Source: CAZFCK01 sp964517355 (lineage in GTDB: Bacteria; Desulfobacterota; Desulfovibrionia; Desulfovibrionales; Desulfovibrionaceae). Taken from it: a stretch of DNA of 11,134 nucleotides. How positions within the stretch are numbered: position 1 is the stretch's first letter; the number at the start of each line of letters is the position of its first letter. The notes beneath the pieces were generated by a model, which was given only the letters and a program-made list of their open reading frames with translations, searched no databases and was not told the origin of the DNA. The stretch covers positions 1 to 11,134 of the forward strand of contig CAZFCK010000154.1 of NCBI GenBank assembly GCA_964517355.1, written 5' to 3'. Shown in pieces: positions 1 to 5,567 of this stretch. Position numbers and translations under genes: made by a program.

Positions 1-197
1 ACAATTGAAAATTGTTTCAGGGGAGAGCCTTGTTTCAAGGCGAAAATGCGCTAACAGTCGTATATTTCGACCCCACTTCGCCCTGGTTCCCTTTCAGGCG
101 TGGCGCATCTACCCATTCGCGCATCGAGCCCCCAATGATGCTTCCTCCGCGCGCGCTCCTGTGGCCGCTTCAGTTTTCGCCCCAAAAATTATGAAAC

Positions 198-237
198 TTG
201 TCATCAAACTATGTGTGGACCGTCACGCCGCTGACAA
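198..237 (+). promoter_or_regulatory. Candidate tandem Pho box (four PhoB half-sites, 11-bp phase)
   Basis: Four heptamers start at 198, 209, 220 and 231, exactly 11 bp apart with 4-bp spacers: TTGTCAT, CTATGTG, CCGTCAC and CTGACAA. Against the E. coli PhoB half-site CTGTCAY they match at 6, 3, 6 and 5 of 7 positions, 20 of 28 overall. The 11-bp direct-repeat geometry is how PhoB dimers bind. A poor -10-like CATAGA (246-251) follows 8 bp after the last half-site, which fits an activator-dependent promoter but is weak alone. The site is about 240 bp upstream of the PHP-glycosyltransferase ATG. It was found by eye against an E. coli consensus, so it remains a candidate. Confidence 0.4.
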
Positions 238-414
238 CTCGCGGGCATAGACGGGAAGCGTTCGGCGACATCCTGGGGTTCATCTTGGTCACGACCACAC
301 GCATAACCGGGGCAACGCGGCAGCCATGCGCACCACACAGTTGACAACGGACACCATAAAACTTGCGAAAGTTTGTACGCGGCAATGCGACAGGCGTTGC
401 CCCGCCGCTGCAAC

Positions 415-441
415 GGGTTCCCCGACGAACCCTTCTCTTTT
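415..441 (+). terminator. Terminator-like hairpin in the leader of the PHP-glycosyltransferase gene
   Basis: A perfect 6-bp GC-rich stem (gggttc 415-420, gaaccc 427-432) with a 6-nt loop is followed at once by ttctctttt (433-441). This resembles an intrinsic terminator and lies only 39 bp before the start codon at 480. It could end a short upstream transcript or act as an attenuator in the leader. The stem is short, so efficiency is uncertain. Confidence 0.35.
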
Positions 442-479
442 GCAATCGCTCAACCCTGCAGCATCGATAGGGGTGAATC

Positions 480-2915
480 ATGAGAATTGATCTTCACGTG
501 CATTCAAAATTCTCCTCCAAGCCCTCCCAATGGTTCCTGCAAAAGCTCGGCTGCCCGGAAAGTTTCGTGGAACCCGAGACTCTTTACAACCTGGCCAAGG
601 GCAAAGGCATGGACATGGTCACCATCAGCGACCACAACACCATTGAAGGCGCGCTCTCCATCGCGCACCTGCCGGACACGTTCATCAGCGAGGAAATCAC
701 CACTTTTTTCCCTGAAGACAATTGCAAAGTGCATATTCTGGCGTGGGACATTCATCAGGGCATCCACGACGACGTGCAGCATCTCAGATACAACATTTAT
801 GACCTTGCCGCGTACTTACGGGAGAATCACATTCGCCATGGAGTGGCGCACCCGCTTTACGCCTGCAACGACAAGCTGACGCCGGACCATTTGGAAAAAC
901 TGCTGCTCATGTTCCAGGTCTTCGAGATCAACGGCACCCGCGACGGAATGCAAAACAACCACTTGCGAAAAATCCTCGCCCTGCTGGACCAGAAAACCAT
1001 TAGCCGCCTGGCCAACAAGCACAATCTCCCCCCGGTTGGCCGCGTGCCCTGGAGGAAAAGCGTCACCGGCGGATCGGACGACCACAGCGGACTCAATATC
1101 GCGCGCATCCACACTGAAGTCTCCGAGGTCACAACACTGTATGAATTTTTCCAGGGCATAGCGTGGGGCGAATCCCGCGCCAGGGGACAACACGCCTCTC
1201 CATTGACCATGGCCCATAATCTTTACGGTATTGGATTTCAATTTTTCAAGGAAAAAGCTGGGTTGCAATCAAAAGTCAATAAGGACCGCTTCCTCAAGTT
1301 TCTTGATCTTTCCCTGGCGCCCGAATCTCCGGACCCCGCTGGACTTACCGGTCTGCTGACCAAAATGCAGGCGGCCGTACACCACGCGGGCATCTTCAAA
1401 AAAGGCTCCAGCCTGCCCGAAAAACCGGCGTCTTTGTTCAAAACCCTTGCCGAACAGGTTTTCCAAGACGATCCGTCATTGCTTGAACGCGCGCGCCAAA
1501 AGCCCGAGCATCACCACGAGCGGGAGGAACGCTGGTTCGAATTCACCAACCGCACCGCGCACCGCGTGCTCGCCCACTACGCCGAGCGCTTGCTGGACAG
1601 CGTCACCAGCGCGAACCTCTTCGACATTTTTCAGACCGTAGCCTCGTCCGGCGCCTTGTACACCGCGCTCTCGCCTTATTTCGTGGCCTATACCCTGTTC
1701 ACAAAAGACCGCGCGTTCTGCCGCCAGGCTCTCGAGCGTCTCAAAGAGGTCCGCCGGGGCATGCCGCGCACTGCCAACCACGAAAAAGCATTCCGGTTGG
1801 CGCATTTCACGGATACCTACTGCGACACCAACGGCGTGGCCATCACCTTGCATGAACACATCCGCCTGGCGGAGCAGTCCGGAGACAAGGATTTCACCGT
1901 CATCACCTGCCATCCCGGCGAACAGGAACAGACGCGGCATCTGAAGACCTTCGCCCCCATCGGGAAATACGACCTGCCCGAGTATCCGGAACTGAAACTT
2001 CTGTATCCCCCGGTATTAGACATGCTGCGCTATGTCTATGAAACCGGATTCACTCACGTGCATGTGGCCACCCCCGGCCCTGTGGGACTGACCGGCATGC
2101 TCGTGGCGCGCCTGCTCAAGCTGCCTATCGCGGGTACCTACCATACCGCCCTGCCGCAATACGCGGGCAAGCTCACGGGCGATCACGCCATGGAAGATCT
2201 CATGTGGCGGTTCATGGTCTGGTTCAACAACGAGCTGGACGTCGTCTATACCCCGTCCGACGTTATCGGCGCGGAACTCGCGTCTAAAGGCGTGCAGCGG
2301 CACAAGTTGCGCACATACCCCAGAGGCGTGGACATCAAACATTTCACTCCGTCCAAACGCAACGGCTTTTTCAAGCGCTACAGCCTCAACGGCGGACCGA
2401 AGATGCTCTACGTGGGGCGCATCTCAAAAGAAAAAAACATGCAACAGCTTGAAGAAGTCATCCGTATAACGACCGCCGCCATTCCCACTCTGAATGCCAT
2501 TCTGGTGGGAGACGGCCCCTACCGCCAAGAAATGCAGGCCAACCTGCAAGGCCATAACTGCACCTTCACCGGACTGCTCCAAGGCGAAGACCTGGCCCAG
2601 GCCTATGCCTCGTCCGATATCTTTGTCTTCCCCAGCACCACGGACACCTTCGGCAAAGTGGTGCTTGAAGCCCAGGCCTCTGGATTGCCGGTCATCGTCA
2701 CAGACCAGGGCGGCCCCCAGGAAAACATGGTCCATGGCGAAACAGGAATCGTGGCGCCCGGAGACGACCCCCAGGCCTTTGCGCAAGCCGTCATCGAGCT
2801 TTTCAGCAACCCAGACCTCCTGCGCCGTATGGGGAAAAACGCCTGCGAAGCCATGACGCACCGCTCCCTGGAACAATGCTTCGAACAAACCTGGCAACTG
2901 TATGCAACCAATTAA
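480..2915 (+). CDS. PHP-domain phosphoesterase / GT4 glycosyltransferase fusion
   Basis: This 811-aa protein joins two enzymes. Residues 1-210 are a PHP metal-dependent phosphoesterase: HVH (6-8), SDH (50-52), Glu71/72, His85, His120 and His124, and SDDH (199-202), so the usual metal ligands look intact. Residues 215-430 form a mostly helical linker I do not recognise. Residues 435-811 are a GT4 (GT-B fold) glycosyltransferase: acceptor-side motif around HVATPGPVG (528-536), TYHTALPQY (553-561), RGVD (615-618), the nucleotide-sugar site GRISKEK (646-652), and TDTFGKVVLE (721-730). There the E-x7-E pair is D722/E730, a variant I associate with SqdX/MgtA-like lipid glycosyltransferases. No signal peptide or membrane span is seen, so it is probably cytoplasmic or at the inner membrane face. 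The ATG at 480 is preceded by AGGGGTG (469-475). Role (inference): glycolipid synthesis, with the PHP domain releasing a phosphate-bearing head group. Acceptor and sugar donor cannot be read from the sequence. The radical SAM gene follows 67 nt later. Confidence 0.88.
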   Translation: MRIDLHVHSKFSSKPSQWFLQKLGCPESFVEPETLYNLAKGKGMDMVTISDHNTIEGALSIAHLPDTFISEEITTFFPEDNCKVHILAWDIHQGIHDDVQHLRYNIYDLAAYLRENHIRHGVAHPLYACNDKLTPDHLEKLLLMFQVFEINGTRDGMQNNHLRKILALLDQKTISRLANKHNLPPVGRVPWRKSVTGGSDDHSGLNIARIHTEVSEVTTLYEFFQGIAWGESRARGQHASPLTMAHNLYGIGFQFFKEKAGLQSKVNKDRFLKFLDLSLAPESPDPAGLTGLLTKMQAAVHHAGIFKKGSSLPEKPASLFKTLAEQVFQDDPSLLERARQKPEHHHEREERWFEFTNRTAHRVLAHYAERLLDSVTSANLFDIFQTVASSGALYTALSPYFVAYTLFTKDRAFCRQALERLKEVRRGMPRTANHEKAFRLAHFTDTYCDTNGVAITLHEHIRLAEQSGDKDFTVITCHPGEQEQTRHLKTFAPIGKYDLPEYPELKLLYPPVLDMLRYVYETGFTHVHVATPGPVGLTGMLVARLLKLPIAGTYHTALPQYAGKLTGDHAMEDLMWRFMVWFNNELDVVYTPSDVIGAELASKGVQRHKLRTYPRGVDIKHFTPSKRNGFFKRYSLNGGPKMLYVGRISKEKNMQQLEEVIRITTAAIPTLNAILVGDGPYRQEMQANLQGHNCTFTGLLQGEDLAQAYASSDIFVFPSTTDTFGKVVLEAQASGLPVIVTDQGGPQENMVHGETGIVAPGDDPQAFAQAVIELFSNPDLLRRMGKNACEAMTHRSLEQCFEQTWQLYATN

Positions 2916-2982
2916 GGTGTGTTGCGACAAGGCGAATAGCGACGCGACACGCAACATGCAAACAGCCAGATTATAACACGCC

Positions 2983-4269
2983 ATGCAGATATCCAATCCT
3001 CTTTACACCGTAGGCACCATGCTCACGCTCCTGAAGGGGCGCCTGCCCGGACAAGTCGTGTTACAATATACCGACCGCTGCAACGCGCACTGCGCCCAGT
3101 GCGGCATGCGCGCCGGCAACCCCATGCAACGCGCAACAATGGACCCGGACGACGTACGCCGGCTCATCGACGCCATGGCGCAACGGGGTGTGCAAGCCCT
3201 GTCCTTTACCGGAGGGGAACCCCTGCTCTGTATCGACCAAATCGCGCCGTTGCTCCATTACGCGGGGCAAGCAGGCATCCGCTTCCTGCGCACCGGCACC
3301 AACGGCTATGTGTTCAGAGGTCACGACCGGCCTGATTTCACGCAACGCATGGAACATCTGGCCTCGCTCCTCGCCGGCACGCCGCTCAAAACCTTCTGGA
3401 TCAGCATAGATTCAGCCGTATCCGCCCTGCACGAACAAAACAGGGGGCTGCCGGGCGTCGTGGAAGGCATCCGCAAGGCCCTGCCCATATTCCACGCCCA
3501 CGGACTCTATCCTTCCGCAAATCTGGGCATCAACCGGCACACAGGGGGCGACGGCGCCAAGGCCCTGCCCCTTTTGCCTCCCGACGCCGGCAGCGCACAC
3601 AGGGACGCCTTCCGCACCGCCGCGTGCGAAGCCTTTTCCCGCTTTTACACGTTTGCCGCCGAGCTGGGATTCACCATTGTCAACGCCTGCTACCCCATGA
3701 GTACCGAGCCGGAATTAACGGAACAAAAAGCCGTATACGCCGCAACCGCGGACGATACGTTCATCAGCTTCAGCCATGCCGAAAAAATCGAATTGTTCCG
3801 CGCTCTCTATGAAACCATACCCCGATTCCGGAGCACACTGCGCATTTTCACCCCCCGTAGCGCACTGCTCGCCCTCATGCGCCAATACCTGAAACGACAG
3901 GGTTATACCCGCTGCCGGGGGGGCATCGATTTCTTCTTTATCGACGCCAAGGAAATGGACACGTATCCCTGCGGCTATCGCGGAGGTGAAAATATGGGGA
4001 AATTCTGGGATCTGGACCTGGACGGCCTGGAATCGACTCCGCATTGCGATAAATGCGACTGGGAATGCTTCCGCGACCCCTCGGAATTGCTTGCGCCTTT
4101 CGCCGGAGGCTTGCGGCATCCGCTTTCCACATTGCGCCGTCTGGCCACGGACGGCGAAATGCGCCGGGTCTGGCTCCAGGACCTGCGCTATTACCGCGCC
4201 TGCGACTATTTCGACGGCCGCACGCCCCCTGATTACGCAAAGCTCAAGCGTGCCGCACGCTGCGGCTAG
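2983..4269 (+). CDS. Radical SAM protein with C-terminal Cys cluster
   Basis: This 428-aa protein carries the radical SAM signature C33-x3-C37-x2-C40 (CNAHCAQC) that binds the 4Fe-4S cluster, followed by the SAM-binding GGEP at 77-80. The C-terminal third has further cysteines at 311, 330, 355, 358 and 362 (HCDKCDWEC), resembling a SPASM or twitch-type auxiliary iron-sulfur site. The substrate is unknown. Such enzymes modify peptides, lipids or cofactors; I cannot place this one in a named family. The start is uncertain: an in-frame stop (TAA) lies just upstream of the ATG at 2983, no Shine-Dalgarno is visible, and Met13 (nt 3019) is an alternative that keeps all motifs. It lies 67 nt after the PHP-glycosyltransferase on the same strand, with only a weak 7-bp stem (tgttgcg 2920-2926 with cgcaaca 2950-2956) between, so co-transcription and a shared pathway are likely but inferred. 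Confidence 0.85.
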   Translation: MQISNPLYTVGTMLTLLKGRLPGQVVLQYTDRCNAHCAQCGMRAGNPMQRATMDPDDVRRLIDAMAQRGVQALSFTGGEPLLCIDQIAPLLHYAGQAGIRFLRTGTNGYVFRGHDRPDFTQRMEHLASLLAGTPLKTFWISIDSAVSALHEQNRGLPGVVEGIRKALPIFHAHGLYPSANLGINRHTGGDGAKALPLLPPDAGSAHRDAFRTAACEAFSRFYTFAAELGFTIVNACYPMSTEPELTEQKAVYAATADDTFISFSHAEKIELFRALYETIPRFRSTLRIFTPRSALLALMRQYLKRQGYTRCRGGIDFFFIDAKEMDTYPCGYRGGENMGKFWDLDLDGLESTPHCDKCDWECFRDPSELLAPFAGGLRHPLSTLRRLATDGEMRRVWLQDLRYYRACDYFDGRTPPDYAKLKRAARCG

Positions 4270-4283
4270 AAAACAAGAAAAAT

Positions 4284-4332
4284 TAAAGTCGCGGGCTTTC
4301 GCGCCCGCACGACGACCAGGGGAGGCCCCTGG
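4284..4332 (+). repeat. 48-bp dispersed intergenic repeat, copy 1 (double hairpin)
   Basis: Positions 4284-4331 are identical to 11087-11134. The unit folds into two hairpins. The first pairs gcgggc (4291-4296) with gcccgc (4303-4308), extendable through gtcg/cgac with a 2-nt bulge. The second pairs ccagggg (4316-4322) with cccctgg (4326-4332) over a 3-nt loop. It begins 15 bp after the radical SAM stop codon. Both copies lie just 3' of a + strand gene, as expected of a REP-like extragenic palindrome. The hairpins may also end transcription or protect the mRNA 3' end. Confidence 0.75.
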
Positions 4333-4394
4333 ACGCCGGAAAAACGATGATTTGATTCTTGTTTTTTATAAATACAAAAATATCCTATAATACG

Positions 4395-4465
4395 CTCCAA
4401 AAAGTTTTGGAGATTCTTAAGAACCTTTTTCAAAAGGTTCTTAAGCCGCCGGAGGCCTTATTTTT
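4395..4465. terminator. Paired hairpins between convergent genes, likely bidirectional terminator
   Basis: Two perfect inverted repeats lie back to back. The first is ctccaaaa (4395-4402) with ttttggag (4405-4412). The second is a 14-bp stem (4416-4429 with 4432-4445, cttaagaacctttt) around a 2-nt loop. A short spacer with ccggaggc (4449-4456) is followed by ttattttt (4458-4465). The + radical SAM gene and the - reductase gene converge here, so a bidirectional terminator is the simplest reading. The T-run is separated from the stem by 12 nt, so it is not a textbook intrinsic terminator. Confidence 0.55.
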
Positions 4466-4507
4466 AAAACCGTACTAGGCATTATCAAAACGCTTTTATG
4501 TCGTTGA

Positions 4508-5446
4508 TCAAGCGCAAGCCAGTCTGGCGGCGGCGAGATCAAACAAGGCGTGTCCCACGCTTTTACATATCACGGGGCGTCCATTTTCCGGTTCCGGCCG
4601 CTCTCCGTCCAAAACGTCTTCCAACGGCGTGACATCCTGAGGCGTCAGGCCTGCGCGAATCACGTCGCCCGCTTCATGCAGGGCGCCTTCCAGGGTATCG
4701 ACAAAAACACGCCCCCGCCGCATAAGCGTCTCCGGAAGCTCCGCCATGGCCGGAGTAAACGCGCCCACAGCCGCGATAAAGACGTTTCCCCGCAGCAACG
4801 CCGCCTGTTCCTCGCTGAACACGGGCTCGCCGCTTGTTGTGGCGGTAATGACGATCTCCGCGGTCTGCATGGCTGCATCGAGAGCTTCCGGCGTGTTTTC
4901 CACTGCCCGGGCGTCCACTTGCAGCTCCCGTCCGGCCCAATCCGCCATATTTCGTGCGGTTACGCCCGAACGTGATACGATGCGCACACGCCGCACGCCC
5001 ATTTCTCGGACAAAGGCTTCCACATGGCCGTGGGCTTGCGCTCCAGCGCCGAAAACCAACATCTCCGCAGCGTCATTGCCACGGGGCATAAGCTTTTGCG
5101 CGGCAAACAAACTGATGGCGGCGGTACGCCGCTGGGTTAGCACCCTCCCATCGAGCAATCCGAGCCGTTCGCCGTCCGCAGTGCGCATCACCAGGACTTC
5201 GCCCTGCACGCAGGGCAATCGCGATGCCGCGTTTTCTGGATGTACGCTCACAATCTTTGTTACGGCCACGGCATCGTCCGCCGCCGGCATGAGCAGCAGC
5301 GTTCCACTCCCGCCCAGGGGCATATGCACACGCTGGGGCGCATGAACGCGGCCCAGTTTCTTCGCGCGCAGCACTTCGCCCATTGCCTCCGCCAACGCGC
5401 CATAGGGCAATAGGGAAGCCGTTTCCGTGGCATCGTACACTTGCAT
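4508..5446 (-). CDS. Ornithine cyclodeaminase/mu-crystallin family; likely delta1-pyrroline-2-carboxylate reductase
   Basis: This 312-aa protein has the full family layout: an N-terminal dimerisation/substrate half (VYDATETASLLPY at 3-15; K64 in the KIVSVHP block), the LLDG and LTQRRTAA block (97-110), a Rossmann nucleotide site GAGAQA (133-138), and the C-terminal SVGHALFDLAAARLA (296-310). Where true ornithine cyclodeaminases carry a catalytic Asp, this protein reads AVGAFTPAMAELP (226-238). That, with the short length, favours the reductase branch, which makes L-proline (or pipecolate) from the cyclic imino acid using NAD(P)H. Alanine dehydrogenase-type activity is a less likely alternative. 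The start is secure: the complement of 5451-5456 gives AGGAGG just upstream of the ATG. It is a single-gene unit, convergent with the radical SAM gene and divergent from the repeat-protein gene. No functional link with its neighbours is evident. Confidence 0.85.
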   Translation of the reverse strand: MQVYDATETASLLPYGALAEAMGEVLRAKKLGRVHAPQRVHMPLGGSGTLLLMPAADDAVAVTKIVSVHPENAASRLPCVQGEVLVMRTADGERLGLLDGRVLTQRRTAAISLFAAQKLMPRGNDAAEMLVFGAGAQAHGHVEAFVREMGVRRVRIVSRSGVTARNMADWAGRELQVDARAVENTPEALDAAMQTAEIVITATTSGEPVFSEEQAALLRGNVFIAAVGAFTPAMAELPETLMRRGRVFVDTLEGALHEAGDVIRAGLTPQDVTPLEDVLDGERPEPENGRPVICKSVGHALFDLAAARLACA

Positions 5447-5508
5447 AACTCCTCCTATGTATGGACCTTATTCCCTGCGGGTTGCCAGTTTGCTGAAAAA
5501 GCACTACA

Positions 5509-5520
5509 TCCATTAATGGA
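5509..5520. promoter_or_regulatory. 12-bp perfect palindrome in divergent promoter region
   Basis: The sequence tccattaatgga equals its own reverse complement. It sits in the 121-bp gap between the divergent reductase (start 5446, -) and the repeat protein (start 5568, +), where an operator would be expected. No matching half-sites or convincing -35/-10 pair are seen nearby, and 12-bp AT-centred palindromes can arise by chance. Confidence 0.25.
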
Positions 5521-5567
5521 GCAAATCAATTTCAACAACGCATTGAAGCGGTGGGGCGAGAGAAAGC

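Larger units (their letters stand above)
1..479. other. Non-coding region upstream of the PHP-glycosyltransferase gene
   Basis: No credible gene is seen on either strand: the short open frames here are rich in Arg, Cys and Ser, lack recognisable motifs and have no good ribosome binding site. What it does hold is structure. Two small hairpins sit at the left edge (acaatt/aattgt at 1-15; gccttg/caaggc at 27-41). A candidate Pho-box array lies at 198-237. An 8-bp stem with one G-T wobble lies at 381-401, and a terminator-like hairpin at 415-441. If transcription starts shortly after the Pho-box array, the first gene has a long leader of roughly 220 nt containing both of the latter hairpins. That promoter placement is inference. 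Confidence 0.5.

Noticed and set aside
5..250. Open frame of 81 codons on the + strand near the left edge
   Set aside because: No Shine-Dalgarno, no recognisable motif, and it runs through the phased Pho-like repeats.
341..370. Perfect TTGACA at 341-346 as a -35 box
   Set aside because: No acceptable -10 hexamer at 16-19 bp spacing (tgcgaa or similar).
209..481. Open frame of 90 codons on the - strand overlapping the PHP-GT start codon
   Set aside because: Arg- and Cys-rich composition without motifs, no ribosome binding site, and it overlaps the candidate regulatory region; typical chance frame in GC-rich DNA.
4386..4465. Perfect TATAAT (4386-4391) followed by two hairpins and a T-rich run, as a possible small RNA
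   Set aside because: No -35 at the right spacing; the hairpins are better explained as a terminator between convergent genes.
4508..5446. Link between the pyrroline-carboxylate reductase and ornithine-lipid synthesis in the Pho theme
   Set aside because: The gene is on the opposite strand, has no Pho-like site in its promoter gap, and its motifs point to imino-acid reduction rather than lipid chemistry.
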